Shown one piece after another: positions 29,173 through 39,816 of a stretch of 64,000 bases of DNA (position 1 is the first letter of the stretch; the number at the start of each line of letters is the position of its first letter). The notes beneath the pieces were generated by a model. That model had not been told where the DNA came from. It saw nothing but the letters and a program-made list of their open reading frames with translations, and did not search any database. The DNA comes from Emiliania huxleyi CCMP1516. Its lineage: Eukaryota; Haptophyta; Isochrysidales; Noelaerhabdaceae. The position numbers and the translations under genes were made by a program. The stretch spans positions 118,228 to 182,227 of the forward strand of contig NW_005200543.1 in NCBI RefSeq assembly GCF_000372725.1, read 5' to 3'.

Positions 29173-30717
29173 ATGGCGGAGACTCCCCACGTACCCTTCC
29201 GCCATTCGCGCGTCGTCGCGCCGATGGTCGGCGCCTCCGACCTCGCCTTCCGGCTGCTGTGCCGGCGCCACGGCGCGGACTGCGCCTATACCGAGATGCT
29301 CGACGCGAGGCGCTTTGTTGGCGAGCCCGAGTACGCGAGCAGCCTCTTCTGGAGCCAGCTTGGCGGCGCCGCCGACCGTCCGCTCGTGGCGCAGTTCTGC
29401 GGCAACGAGCCGGACGAGCTGGTTGCGGCGGCGCGGCTGGTCGAAACGCACGTGGACGCGGTCGACCTGAACCTCGGCTGCCCGCAGGCGAGGGCCAAGG
29501 AGGGCGTGTACGGCGCGTACCTCCTCGACGATCACCACTGGCCGCGCGTCTTTGCCATCGTCGACGCGCTCGCGGCCGCCCTCTCCGTCCCGGTCACCTG
29601 CAAGGTGCGGCTCTGTGACTCGCTCGACCAGACGCTCGCCTTTGCGGCTGGCCTGCAGCGGGCGGGATGCAAGCTTGTCGCCTGCCACGGCCGCCTGCGC
29701 GGCTCGGCCACCCGCCGCCGATCCGGCCCCGCGGACCTCGCGGCGGTGGCCGCGCTGGCCGCCTCGCTCCGCATCCCCACCCTCACAAACGGAAACGTCC
29801 GCGCCGCTGCCGACGTGGCCGCCGCGGCCGCCGCCACCGGCGCGGCGGGCGTGATGGTTGCGGAGGCGCTGCTCGCAGACCCCGCCCTCTTCGCGCGCGA
29901 GGCGACGGGGCGGCGGTGTGGCACGTCCGACCGGAGGGGCCTCGCCCTCGAGTACCTCGATCTGGCGACCGCTCACCCGCCTCCCAGCCTCGACTACGCG
30001 CGAGCGCACTTGGGCTACATGCTCGGCCGCAGCGGGGCGGGCGCGCGACTCGCATACAAGCACTCGCACTGGGACCCGCACGCGCTGCGGCAGGCGCTCC
30101 TCGCCGCCGCCTCGCTGCGCCAGCTGCAGTCCCTCGCCGCAGCCGCCTTCGGGCGGGGCGGGCGGCGGTGGAGGGTCGAGCAGCCGCCGCCGTGGTGGGG
30201 CGGCGGCGAGGCGCTTTCGGTAGAGGGGGGGTCCGGGGAGGCGGACGCGGACGCGGACGCGGGGGGTTCGGACGCGGAGGCGGCGGACGCGGAGGCGGAG
30301 GCGGAGGCGGAGGCGGAGGCGGAGGCGGAGGCGGAGGCAGAGGGGTGGGAGGCGCTGGGGACGTTGGAGGGGGCAGACGAGGCTGCCGCCGCCGCTGCTG
30401 TCGCGGCGGGCGAAGGCGGCAGCGGTGCCAGTCGCGGCGACATCGACGGCGGCGGCAGCTGCGGCGGCAATGGCGACTGCGGAGGCGGAGGCAGTGGCGG
30501 CGATTGCGGGACGGGCGCGCGCAAGCGGCCGCGGAGTATAGTGGTTTGGCACCGCGGCTGCATCGCAACGCTTCCGATGCCGTCCCACGGACTGCACGGC
30601 CCTGTGGTTGTGCCGCGCCGGTGGGTGCGGGCCCCGAAGGAGCCGCAGCGGAGCCGCCGCCCCGCCGGTGCCAGTGCTTGTGGTTGTACGTCAGCCGCCA
30701 CGAGCGCGTGTACGTGA
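29173..30717 (+). CDS. tRNA-dihydrouridine synthase, Dus1-like
   Basis: A single exon of 514 residues. The flavin-binding barrel begins 'SRVVAPMVGASDLAFRLLCR'. The catalytic loop is 'VDLNLGCPQARAKEGVYGAY' with the conserved Cys. 'PVTCKVRL', 'KLVACHGRL' (His for the flavin phosphate region) and 'TLTNGNV' follow. These are the signatures of eukaryotic Dus1, which reduces uridine 16/17 in the D-loop of tRNAs using NADPH and FMN. The catalytic domain ends near residue 330. The C-terminal 180 residues are low-complexity: an Ala/Glu/Asp repeat from a GGCGGA expansion (about 30237-30345), then Gly- and Arg-rich sequence, so the last part of the frame may not all be translated in nature. The start follows the shared block at 29079-29125. 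Confidence 0.9.
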   Translation: MAETPHVPFRHSRVVAPMVGASDLAFRLLCRRHGADCAYTEMLDARRFVGEPEYASSLFWSQLGGAADRPLVAQFCGNEPDELVAAARLVETHVDAVDLNLGCPQARAKEGVYGAYLLDDHHWPRVFAIVDALAAALSVPVTCKVRLCDSLDQTLAFAAGLQRAGCKLVACHGRLRGSATRRRSGPADLAAVAALAASLRIPTLTNGNVRAAADVAAAAAATGAAGVMVAEALLADPALFAREATGRRCGTSDRRGLALEYLDLATAHPPPSLDYARAHLGYMLGRSGAGARLAYKHSHWDPHALRQALLAAASLRQLQSLAAAAFGRGGRRWRVEQPPPWWGGGEALSVEGGSGEADADADAGGSDAEAADAEAEAEAEAEAEAEAEAEGWEALGTLEGADEAAAAAAVAAGEGGSGASRGDIDGGGSCGGNGDCGGGGSGGDCGTGARKRPRSIVVWHRGCIATLPMPSHGLHGPVVVPRRWVRAPKEPQRSRRPAGASACGCTSAATSACT

Positions 30718-31124
30718 CGCGACACCACGTCTGTTTTCGCTTCGGCTTTCGCGTGGTGACTCTGACTGGAACACTGATCACTGTGGTCTGACGTCTGGGT
30801 GCGCCCCCCGCGCCGCCGCAGGCGGCGCGCGCGCCGCGCGGCGCCCGGGCCCGCGCGCCCGCCGCGGTCGCGTGTGGCGTGAGCGGTGAGCGGTGACGGG
30901 TGAGTGTGGAGGACGGACGACGGTTCGGTTCGTCGAGTTCGACTCATAGAAACGAGTGGATGAGCGATGAGGACGCAGGCATTGTCTCTCGACTTTTGTA
31001 CTACAGAGGAGCGCCAAAACTCCACACTGCACAAACACAGACGGCGCACACAGACCACAGGCGCTCACGCGCCTAATAGGTGGCGTCGTGAGCGCGCGCG
31101 CGGCGGAGCAGACTCGAGACAGGC
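30718..31124. other. Convergent 3' flanks
   Basis: Between the Dus1-like gene and the light-harvesting gene. I see no feature. Confidence 0.5.
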
Positions 31125-31918
31125 TCAGAAGATGGCTGGGGGCGCGGCGCCGCCCAGGCCGCCGGTCGGGTAGAGCGCGTCGACGCCGAGGATCTCGTGC
31201 ACGAGGCAGCCGGTGATGCCGAGCATCGCGGCGCGGCCGTTCTGGCGCTCGGCGTTCAGCTTGAAGGTCTTGGTCTCGGGGTCGTCGTACCGCACCCACG
31301 GGATGCCCGCGATGTCGCCCACCTCGCCGTCGTCCTCGTTGTTGTCCGGGTTGGAGGCGTAGCCGCCGGTCTGGCCCTTGGCCAGGCCGAGGCCGTAGCC
31401 CGTCTCCTGGAAGAGGCAGAAGAGCATGATCTGCAGCCAGCCGAAGGTGGGGACCGCCTCGAGCGAGCCGAAGCAGCTGGTCGGGATGTCGGAGAACTTG
31501 GTGCCCGACAGGGTGAGCGCGCCCGGGAGGACGACGCCCGCCTTGAGCGCGATGACGTGGAGGAAGCCGAGCATGGCGGCGCGGCCGTGCTTGACCTCCA
31601 TGATCTGCGGCGGGGCGGGGCGGGGCAGGCGTGAGGGCGCGCGAGGCGGATGGGGAGCGAGGGAAGGGAGGGGGAGGCGGCGACGGCGGAGGAGGAAGGG
31701 GCGGGGCGGCGCAGGGGCGGTGCGGGGCGCACCTCGTAGCGGCGCATGTCGCGCGTCTCGATGAGGCCGAGCGGGTCGTACACGCCGAGCGGCGGGAGGA
31801 CGCCGATGTCGCCCTCGGAGAACATGGTGACGGCGGACGAGCGGGCCGGCGCGCGCATCGCGGGCGCGGAGAAGGCCTGGGCCGAGTCGAGGACAGCGAG
31901 GGCGACAGTGGAGATCAT
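31125..31918 (-). CDS. Fucoxanthin-chlorophyll a/c light-harvesting protein
   Basis: Exons 31918-31733 and 31604-31125 give 221 residues. The leader 'MISTVALAVLDSAQAFSAPA' has a signal peptide ending at 'AQA|F', the junction that directs import into plastids bounded by endoplasmic reticulum in chlorophyll-c algae. LHC helices 1 and 3 carry the chlorophyll-binding motifs 'EVKHGRAAMLGFLHVIALK' and 'ERQNGRAAMLGITG', each with the Glu-Arg pair. 'MLFCLFQETGYGLGLAKGQT' lies in helix 2. The protein would sit in thylakoids and pass excitation energy to the photosystems. The intron begins GT. A further GT-AG intron (about 31927-32075) probably splits the 5' leader. This gene is the best taxonomic marker in the window. 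Confidence 0.95.
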
Positions 31919-32160
31919 GTTGTTCTGCGGCGCGGGGAAGAGCGGGCGCGGTCAGCCGGACGAGTTCGGCGGAGGGCGACGCGGGTGTGGCGGAGGAGAG
32001 GCGGGGCGAGGCGGGGCGAGGCCGGGGCGGGGCGGGTTCAGGCGAGCGGAGGGAGCTGTGTGCGCGAGCAGGCACCTTTTGTGTTCGATGAAGGGATCCG
32101 TTGCAGCCAAATTAGGGCTTGAGATTTGAGAAACCGAGCTCCAAATTACGGCTGGAGATT

Positions 32161-32952
32161 TCAGGGTGTGTGGATCTTACGAACTACCCGAGGGTGAACT
32201 GCTGACGGGGTTTGCGATGAGGAGCGATCCGAACGTGGCATTCGGGTGATCAGAAATCGGGGTGCAGCTTGTCCAGAGCCGTGTGGTCCACTGTCGCGGG
32301 GCGGGTTGCCGGAATGGTGGCACTGAGGCCCGAGGGGTGCGGGAGGCGCACGGCGGGGGCCGGCCTCGGGGTGAGGGTGAGGTCGGCCGCCGCCACCGGG
32401 GGTCGCCGCGCCGTAGAGCGGCCCGCCGGTCTCCCTGCTGGCGGTGCGCGCGGCCGCGCTCAAAGGCGCTGATTGCTCGGCCGCGCGGGGCCAGGTGACT
32501 CGCCCGCTGGAAGGGTGGTGCACGGGGTTTGCGGCGGGGTCCCCAACGTCCCCGGCGGCGGCCCGCTGGCGGGCCGCCGCCGCCGCCAGCGCGGCGGCGA
32601 TGACGGAGAGCTCGTGGTGCTCGGTGTCGCTCTCCATCTCGTCGAAGAGGTCGCTTGCCCTCTGCTCGAGGGCTCGTGCCCATGCCTTGTCCCGCAGTGC
32701 TCGGACCTGCGCGCGGGTGCGCTCGAACTCCGCTGGCATCTCTGCGAGCTCGGTGTGGTCCGCCCGCCTCTCGGGCCTGTGGGACGTGCCGTCCAGGGCG
32801 ACGTAGCGATCTCCCTTGTCTGAGGGAAGACCACCATCCGTGTCTGCTCCCTCCCCCACGGCCCGCTGCGGTGGGGTCGGTGCGCCACGCCGTGCGGCGT
32901 ACTTGTACGTGTCGTGCAGCGCCGGGGGCTTGCGCGTGCGGAGGGCACGCAC
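32161..32952 (-). CDS. Hypothetical protein with charged helical middle
   Basis: A 263-residue frame. The central part, 'MPAEFERTRAQVRALRDKAW' through 'RASDLFDEMESDTEHHELSV', reads as a real helical protein. The C-terminal 100 residues are Gly/Pro/Ser/Arg-rich and less convincing. No known domain. A longer frame on the same strand (to 33223) overlaps the cyclin promoter and start, so the ATG at 32952 is preferred. It is divergent from the cyclin gene at 33214. Confidence is limited because GC-rich DNA produces long frames. Confidence 0.4.
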   Translation of the reverse strand: MRALRTRKPPALHDTYKYAARRGAPTPPQRAVGEGADTDGGLPSDKGDRYVALDGTSHRPERRADHTELAEMPAEFERTRAQVRALRDKAWARALEQRASDLFDEMESDTEHHELSVIAAALAAAAARQRAAAGDVGDPAANPVHHPSSGRVTWPRAAEQSAPLSAAARTASRETGGPLYGAATPGGGGRPHPHPEAGPRRAPPAPLGPQCHHSGNPPRDSGPHGSGQAAPRFLITRMPRSDRSSSQTPSAVHPRVVRKIHTP

Positions 32953-33213
32953 CCCGGGCGCGGCGCCCGCCTAGAGGCAGGCACTCAGGCTCGGACACTG
33001 GCGCGCTATGGGTGGACGCGGGACGGGAGGAAAGACACGGGCGAAAGCTTAAAAGGAAGTGGTATGAGGGGTATCGCGCGCCTTGCGGGATGCGCGGGTT
33101 CAACCTCGGCGCGACCAAACTTAGCTCATCAATTCCCCGACCCCCCCACGAGGTGGTTTCGACCAACACGGAAGCACAAGTGTGCCCGTGGGCACGATTA
33201 GCTCTCGCGGGCG

Positions 33214-34726
33214 ATGCCATCAACGAAGCGCGCCGCGCACTCGGTGCTCGCCGAGCTGAAGCGCGACCTGGCGACCCAGCCGAAGCGGCCTCGATCCTCC
33301 AGCCTCCTGACTGCTCCAGTGAGGAAGGAGCTCATCCGGAGAATGCGGGAGGTCCGCCGTGACGTCGCCACCCACCCGCGCCGCCGCCGCTGCCCCTCGC
33401 CTTCACCCGTCGCCACTCCTCACCCACGCTCACCTCGCGTCCGCGTGCGCCGGCCTCCAGGCGTGCGACGAGTTTAGGTCGGGCACGGATGAGTCTGATC
33501 GGCGCCCGCTGCAGCCATTCGTGGTGGGCCATGCCGCAGCCTACCTGGACCGCTACGTCGCCACGCAGGTGCCACCTGCCCCGTCGCACACCCATCCTCG
33601 CCGGCGCCACCGCCGCAGCCACCGTCGCCGCCGCAAGTCTGGTCGCCGGCGTCAGCCACAGTTTCGCCGCCACACACCGCTGACGCCTCCCATCACCGCC
33701 TCCCATCACCCCAGCACGTCTGGTCGGTATCTCCTCTCGCCACCACCCACTCACCTCGGGACGCTCCCTTGCTCCCGACAGGCCTCGCTCTCTAACGTCA
33801 ACCTGACCGCGGCGGTGTGCCTGCTGCTGGCGACGAAGTTTTGCGACGTTTGCTGCCCGCAGCTCGACGAGCTCTGCGAGCTGTTTGAGGTCGGCGGGCC
33901 CAAGGTCGACAGCCAGTTCCGAGAGAGTCTTCCGAGACCCATCCGAGAGGGGGGGGGGGGGGGGGGCTCCGAGCCGCTCAGTCCCACCGCCTTCCAATCG
34001 CACCACCTTCGCCCTGCGCAGGGCTGCGCCAAGCAAACGGTCAAGGCGGCGGAGCGGCACATCGCCGAATCCCTTGGGTGGGACATGAACGTGATCACGC
34101 CGCACGCGCTGCTCCCACCGCTGCTAGAGCTCGTCAGCGCCACCGGGCAGACGCAGAGGATAGCCGAAGAGATGATCCTGGAATCCTACGAGGTGCCTCT
34201 CCGCCCTCCCTCCCCACCACACAAGATCCGCCGCCGCCAGTCCCACGGCGAGGTCCGCAGTTCGCACGGCGCGGCACCAGCCAGCGCCAGGCAACTCGGT
34301 GAACGGCGGCATAGCTTCTTCACCTTCCGACCGGTCGGCTGTTCTCACAGGCGCACCCGCTCGAGCATCGCCCTCTCACAGTGGCCGCCGCCTCCATCAT
34401 GGCGACGTGGCACTTTCTCAGCGACCTCGAGGCGGAGACGTGCCATACTGAAGAACTGGCGCGACTTTGCGACGTCGACCTGGCGCGCGCACGCCCTCCT
34501 GCTGCCCACTACAGCACAGACGGCCGTGGCGACATGCTCTCCCACCTAGCCGCCCTCTTACTGACTTGCGCCCGTGTGCGCGCTTTGGCAGAGCGAGTTG
34601 CTCAAGTGCACGTACACGCTCGCCTCCACCTTCAACGCATCGATTGGAACTGTGCTGGGCGGGCGTACGCTGGTGGATTCGCCAGGCTCGGTCATGATGC
34701 TCACCCATGACTTGTCCTCATGGTGA
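33214..34726 (+). CDS. Cyclin (cyclin-box protein), six exons
   Basis: Exons 33214-33351, 33461-33568, 33782-33889, 34022-34192, 34351-34482 and 34592-34726 give 263 residues. The N-terminal cyclin fold is recognisable from 'IRRMREACDEFRSG', 'VVGHAAAYLDRYVATQASLS' and 'NVNLTAAVCLLLATKFCDVC'. 'ERHIAESLGWDMNVITPHAL' is the end of the first cyclin box and start of the second. A second helical repeat with 'TVAAASIMATWHFLS' follows. Cyclins activate cyclin-dependent kinases; the subclass (A/B/D) cannot be set from this sequence, though order and length suit a D- or P/U-like group. The first four introns begin GT, the fifth GC. No destruction box is obvious in the short N-terminus. Confidence 0.85.
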
Positions 34727-35343
34727 GAGAGCTAGTGAGCCGAGGTTGGCGAGTCGACACGCTGTTGAGCCGCTCGGCGACGTGTCGTCCTCCCGCCGCA
34801 CATGGACCATGCAGTCTGCACTGCATGCACGGCATGCACGGCATGCATTGTCAGCTCACTACTGGCGGTGGCGTCCGTGTCTCTGCTCTGGCTTGGAAGC
34901 GGGGCCCTGTTGTCTGATGTGGCTGTTGACTTGTTGAGAGTGTGTTTTCGTTGTGGAATGGCCTTGCGCGCGGCGCGAGTCCGCGCGTCCGATTTGGCAT
35001 GTGTTTCTGGTTGCATCTGAGATGCAGTGCAACAAGGAAGTGGTGATGGATTACGAGACGTACCACACGCTCAAGGCAAAAGTACAAATGGTCTCAAAAA
35101 GATGTTACATGGCTCGCCGCGGCGGGCGCGCAGGCACCCAGGCAGGCCCTCTGCGCTCTGGCAGGCGTGCAGCTTGGGCGGGAAAATAGAGACCGTTCCG
35201 TCAGCACCAAAAGCGCGGCGGCGGGGATGGCGAGAGCGACTCGTCGCCTCAGTGAGAGCAGTTCCGTCAGCGCCAGGATGGTTGCACGACAGTGCGAATG
35301 GCGAGAGCGACTCGTCGCCTGCGGCCCGGTCGCCCTCGGCTCG
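34727..35343. other. Intergenic with a possible exon
   Basis: On the plus strand 35010-35105 reads 'EMQCNKEVVMDYETYHTLKA' and onward in a protein-like way, but I cannot attach it to a gene. Two copies of a segment ending GGCGAGAGCGACTCGTCGCC + T lie at 35226-35250 and 35298-35322. Confidence 0.4.
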
Positions 35344-36138
35344 TCAGCCTTGCCGAGGGGGGCTCGAGTTTTGTGGGAAGAAGCGCTCCAACAGAGCAGC
35401 CACAACTCCTTGCCTGTCGGCGGACGCCTCCGACACCTCGCCCGCCACGGCTCGCAGTGTCGAGGTCGGCCACCGCTCCAGCAAACTTGCCGGCTCGCCG
35501 AGCCGGAAGATGAGCGCCAGGCGCCGCACTCGATCCGACGGAGTCCCCTCTGTGGCGAGGCCTACGGCAAAGAGCGCCTCCGCCACCGTGCCATCTGCAC
35601 AGGCTCGGAGGCGCCGGCCCCACGTCTCCTCAGCCAGCACCGCCACACTCTGCGGCCGCAGAGGCGAGGACCTCACTGGCTGGTGGCCACATGGCTTTTT
35701 CCTCGGCGGCGTCGATGGGATGGGGGTGGACGGCTCCGGCAGCGAGCATCGCAATTCAGTCAGCTCGTCCTGGATGGCCGAGACAGAGTTGGGGGATGGA
35801 ACTCGCTGCCTAACTCGCCTCGCGCCACTCGACTGCTCGGTTGGGCCACCGTGCGGCTGCATTCTGCCTCTGCCTCTCGACTGCTCAATGCGCTCAATCG
35901 CCCGGCCGCGTTCGCGCCCCCGAGGGGCGTTTGACCGTCGCGCAGCCTTGGCCGCGGGTAGTTGCACGCGGACGAGGTGCCAGTCGGGTAGGGAAACGTC
36001 GGCTTTGGGGAGGGTACCCATTCGTTGCTGGTAGCGAGTCGACGCTGCTTGACCTGCCAGCGTCGACTCGCCCTGTTCGCAGATCTCCTCTGCTGGCGCC
36101 ATGTGCCTGTCGCCGGCGCTGCAGAGCGGCGAGGACAT
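35344..36138 (-). CDS. Hypothetical protein, 264 aa
   Basis: A long frame starting 'MSSPLCSAGDRHMAPAEEIC'. The first 150 residues are basic and low in structure ('RGRERGRAIERIEQSRGRGR'). The last 90 look globular and helical ('ETWGRRLRACADGTVAEALF', 'RVRRLALIFRLGEPASLLER', 'EASADRQGVVAALLERFFPQ'). No domain is recognised with confidence; a small DNA-binding helical domain is conceivable but not shown. The start region overlaps a plus-strand exon-like sequence at 36060-36310, so one of the two is probably wrong at its 5' end. Confidence 0.4.
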   Translation of the reverse strand: MSSPLCSAGDRHMAPAEEICEQGESTLAGQAASTRYQQRMGTLPKADVSLPDWHLVRVQLPAAKAARRSNAPRGRERGRAIERIEQSRGRGRMQPHGGPTEQSSGARRVRQRVPSPNSVSAIQDELTELRCSLPEPSTPIPSTPPRKKPCGHQPVRSSPLRPQSVAVLAEETWGRRLRACADGTVAEALFAVGLATEGTPSDRVRRLALIFRLGEPASLLERWPTSTLRAVAGEVSEASADRQGVVAALLERFFPQNSSPPRQG

Positions 36139-36310
36139 CGTCAGCCACCAGCTCGAGCTGCAGTCGATCTTGCACGGTGTGCACCAGCGCTACGCCGGCC
36201 GCCAAGGGCGGTACAACAAGCACGACACGGCGCGGCTCCGCTACATCAAAAACACCGCCTTCCCGGGCCTGCGCTTCGGCAAGATGGTGCCGGAGCGAGA
36301 CATGGCGATG
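36060..36310 (+). CDS. Exon of an unrecognised protein
   Basis: After an AG acceptor at about 36079 the plus strand reads 'LELQSILHGVHQRYAGRQGR' and 'YNKHDTARLRYIKNTAFPGL', then 'RFGKMVPERDMAM', with GC-rich third positions throughout. This looks like genuine coding sequence. I cannot find flanking exons or a function. It is antisense to the start of the frame at 35344-36138 for a short distance. Confidence 0.4.
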
Positions 36311-38029
36311 CTCAGCCCTCTCCCACCGTCGCGGATCGCCCGTCACCTCGCCTCTCCGCAGGGTCATCTCTCGCGCCGTCTGCATCTCTCTGCCGGTCGC
36401 CAGCACCCGCCACCGACTGGCTGCACCGCCACTCGCGACGCGCCACCCTCGCTCACCAGCCTGCATACGCGCTACTCCCGCCGTGCCTTTGCTGCCACAT
36501 GGATCGCATGTCACTGCAAACGCGCCCGCAGCCGCGCCGTAAAGGTCTGCCTTGCTGGCTGACGATCTCACTCTCCCGCTCCTATTGCATCTGCCTCCCG
36601 CCTCCCAGCTCACATTTGACACTGCAGTAGGTGCTCCTGTCGACGCTGCCGCCGCTGCCACCGCTACTGTCACCGCTCGTTTGATAATCGACGCCACGCT
36701 TAGCGGCAGCGAGATCCGAGGTTGAGTCAACTTGCCTGGTGCGCTCTTGCGCGTGCCTTCAAGATCCACAAGTCAATTTGTACCAGAAATCCAAAGGTGG
36801 TGCAAAATGGATATCTCAAGATTGGCCTTTATTTCGCGCACCTGCTCTCCGCCGCCGCCGCTTACCTGCTGGCACGCCACCGCCCCGCGTCGCTAACTCA
36901 AGCCTCCCTGCTGCATCTTGCCACCCCTGCCACATGACTCGACCGCCGTCGCTGCTACCGCCCTCCCCGCCGCCCTCGAAGGCGCCACCAGCATTACGGC
37001 CGCCTTCATATCTCATTGATGCTGCCACCAACGCCACTTCCTCGATTCTGTGCCGCTGCAGCGGCGAGGCGCCGTCGCCACGATCGCCGCCAGCGCTGCT
37101 GATAGCCTCGGAGCGTCGCCGTGGCCGCGTTCTGGTCTGCCCACGCTTCCCTAAAACGTCTAGGACGAGCTCAGAGGCTAAGGGCGCATCATGTGGGACC
37201 ATCTAGCTCTACTGGGTCCGCGACGGTGGTCGGCGCACCCCCGTCTCGAACGTGTGTGCTCTCTGTCTGTCTGTCTGTTGTTTCGGCTAAGTCGTTTTGT
37301 ACCGGATTTCAATGTTAGTGGCAAAACCGCGGAGCCGAAAATGGCGTTTAATTTCGCGCACCTGCTGTCCGCCGCCTGCGGCGGCGCTCCGCGCCGCTTG
37401 GGGCGCCTGCGGCGCCCCTGGGCGCGCTGCGCGCGCCTGTTTTGGGGGGGCTACCAGCACCGAAAAAGTGCCGCTTTAGGGGATGTGTCGCCTGCGAGAG
37501 GGGTCGGGGGGGGGTATTTCGCCGGTGCCAGTCGTCCGGGACGAGAAGGAGGGAAGGGGCGGATTTCGCGAACTGCGAAAACGAACTGCGAGGTTCGTGA
37601 ACTCCGTTCGAACTTAGGAAAAAGAAATCAGTGCTCGGGTTCGTTCTGTCGGAGCCGAGCTCGGCCCACGGCGGCTCCGGCCGTTACCTGCTCAAGGTCG
37701 GCATCGACCCGCCCCAGAGCGGTTCCCGCAGCTGGGCCGCTCCGAGGACTAGGCTCTAGGGTCCCGATGGTGCCGGCTGCGCTGTGAGCAGGCAGGGCCG
37801 CCCTGTGGTGCCTGGGCGCCGTGCGTTCTGAATGGCGAGTAGACTGGGGGGCGGGGGCTCCCCGAGGCGTCCAGGCGTACTTACTAGGCCTCTAGTAGGC
37901 AACCAGGGACTACAGCCTCTACAGGGTGGCAGGCCTGGCTGCAGAGCCAAAATCAGTAACCAGCCTCCGGCGGGGCCCCCCGCTACCATCCAAACCCGAG
38001 TACCGGTCTACTAATCATAGATAGAGGCT
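36311..38029. other. Repeat-bearing intergenic region
   Basis: It contains two copies of the 'MAFNFAHLLSA' repeat, a diverged one at 36800-36865 and a good one at 37295-37440. The rest has no recognised gene. Short inverted GTTCG/CGAAC words occur near 37570-37620. Confidence 0.5.
37295..37440 (+). repeat. Dispersed 'MAFNFAHLLSA' repeat, copy 2
   Basis: Matches the minus strand of 12360-12475 from about GTGGCAAAACCGCGGA through the Gly/Ala-rich GC tail. Both copies run into GCGCGC-type sequence. Confidence 0.75.
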
Positions 38030-38081
38030 CAAGTGTGACACAAGTCCACACTGCACACACATATACGACATACACATGCGG

Positions 38082-38112
<31 letters not shown>

Positions 38113-39120
38113 GGCGGCGGCAGCGGCACGCGCGGGCGGACGGATTCGGACGGGGCGGAGCAGCGACCGCCTGGGCGGCCGCTGCTCTGTCTGCCAGAGC
38201 GCGCGCCGTCTGCGCAGCTCGAGCGCGGTCAGGTGCACAGGGAAGCGTGGCGGCGCGGGGACGCGCGGCGGCAGTGGCGAGCAGGCGAGCGGCCCGCGCG
38301 CGGCGAGGCGGACAGGTGATCGGCAGGCGGGTGATGGGTCGGAGAGTGACCGCGCCCAGCGATCGGAGCGAGCCGATCGTCGCTTGGCCGCAGCTGACCT
38401 TGAAGGCGTGCGGAGCGCGACTGTTGGTGTCGGGGGGCGGCCGTCATGTGGCGAGGAGGGAGGACGACAAGTGCGCGTTACGGGTCGCTCTTCATCGCCA
38501 GTCGAGCGGCACTCAAGTCGAGACCGAAGGAAGCATGACGGGTTTGAGCAAGTCGCTTCGAACGCCCGTGAAATCTGCTTCGAAAAAGTCCCCCCAGTGG
38601 AAAATGGGGTTCGGGGCCGGAAAAAGAATCCTCGCGGGACTACTTATGTTTTCGTAAACGTAGTCGTGGCCCCCCGCTACGTCGCACGAGTGCAACTGGG
38701 TAGCGGGGGGCTAAAAATAGATTTGAATATTGCGGTTCGTTCGCGGTTCGTTCGCAGTTCAGACGAACTTCCCTGGTATTCCTTGGCCTGCGGGTATGAA
38801 GAGGGTCGGGGGGGAGGAGAAAACGGAAAAGGCTCGGCGGTTCACGAACTCTAGTTCGAGGGCTCGGCGCCCAAGGCGGCGAACGACCGAACCGATGCAG
38901 CGAACCAAGGGGATGCCGTCCACAGCGAACTCCGAAACCGAACGAACCGCGAGTTCACCGCGAACCAGTTCATGAACCAGTTCACCAGTTCGCCCGCGAA
39001 GGCGAACGTCGCCCAAGGGCTGGTTTACACGCAAAAAACAAAATCGATATTAGTGCGCTAGCGACGCTACAGCGGCCGAGTAGTCCAAAACAAATTTCCG
39101 ATTCTTGAAGCCGTGCGGCC
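38030..39120. other. Low-complexity and repeat region
   Basis: A GGC trinucleotide tract lies at 38076-38125. From 38740 to 39010 the sequence is dense in GAACC/GGTTC and GTTCG/CGAAC words in both orientations, so it could fold extensively. I see no gene. Confidence 0.5.
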
Positions 39121-39816
39121 TTACGCGGCGTCGGCCCGCCCGATGCGCTGGTTGGCGGGAGCCTCCACGCCCTGGTCGGCTGCAAGCGTGAGCGTCTGGC
39201 GGTAGGTCGATTCCCAGGTGCCGGCGATGCACAACGTGCACCAGGGCGCCACGTGCCCGGTGCCGACCAGGGTGGGAGGCAGCTTCTGGCTCGTGACCAG
39301 TTCCGTGTCGGGCACCACGAACTGATCGTGTCGGAGGCACATCGGCGCCCGCAGGCAGCAGACGACATGCCGGATGACCAGCGGCAGCACCTTCGGGTCT
39401 CCTTGCCGCACCGACGCCGTGCGGTCTCGGCCCTTGCAGCAGATGCCGTCGCCGCCGCACACGCCCACGCAGTAGACTGGCGGGATGGTATTCTCCGCGT
39501 CGGTCATCACCAACTTGTAGAGGTTGTTGGCGAGCCAGCCCTTACATCCGGACAGCGACCTCCAATCGGCGCCTTCGAGCTGTTGCCGGAAGCGCACCAC
39601 CCGCGACATGCTGAGTGTATTGAGCAGGAGCGCTTCTTGGTGTGCGAGGGCGCTACCGTCCGGCCTCACAACCTTGAAGTCGAAGATGGGCGAGTTGGGC
39701 CACGGCTGCCACAGATCGATGAGCGAGATGGGTGGTCCACCCAGCTTGCCGCACGCCGCACGCCGACCGTCCACGAACTCCTTCGACGGGGGTGGCGAGG
39801 TTGGCTTGTCGCTCAT
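39121..39816 (-). CDS. Hypothetical Cys-rich protein
   Basis: A single-exon frame of 231 residues from 'MSDKPTSPPPSKEFVDGRRA'. The body is protein-like ('PPISLIDLWQPWPNSPIFDF', 'MSRVVRFRQQLEGADWRSLS', 'GWLANNLYKLVMTDAENTIP') and then Cys-rich: 'YCVGVCGGDGICCKGRD', 'HVVCCLRAPMCLRHD', 'WCTLCIAGTWES'. The Cys/His spacing would suit zinc binding. The first Met shown is preferred over an upstream one at 40215, because the intervening sequence includes a dispersed repeat (39975-40012). Function unknown; domestication from or membership in a transposable element is possible. Confidence 0.5.
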   Translation of the reverse strand: MSDKPTSPPPSKEFVDGRRAACGKLGGPPISLIDLWQPWPNSPIFDFKVVRPDGSALAHQEALLLNTLSMSRVVRFRQQLEGADWRSLSGCKGWLANNLYKLVMTDAENTIPPVYCVGVCGGDGICCKGRDRTASVRQGDPKVLPLVIRHVVCCLRAPMCLRHDQFVVPDTELVTSQKLPPTLVGTGHVAPWCTLCIAGTWESTYRQTLTLAADQGVEAPANQRIGRADAA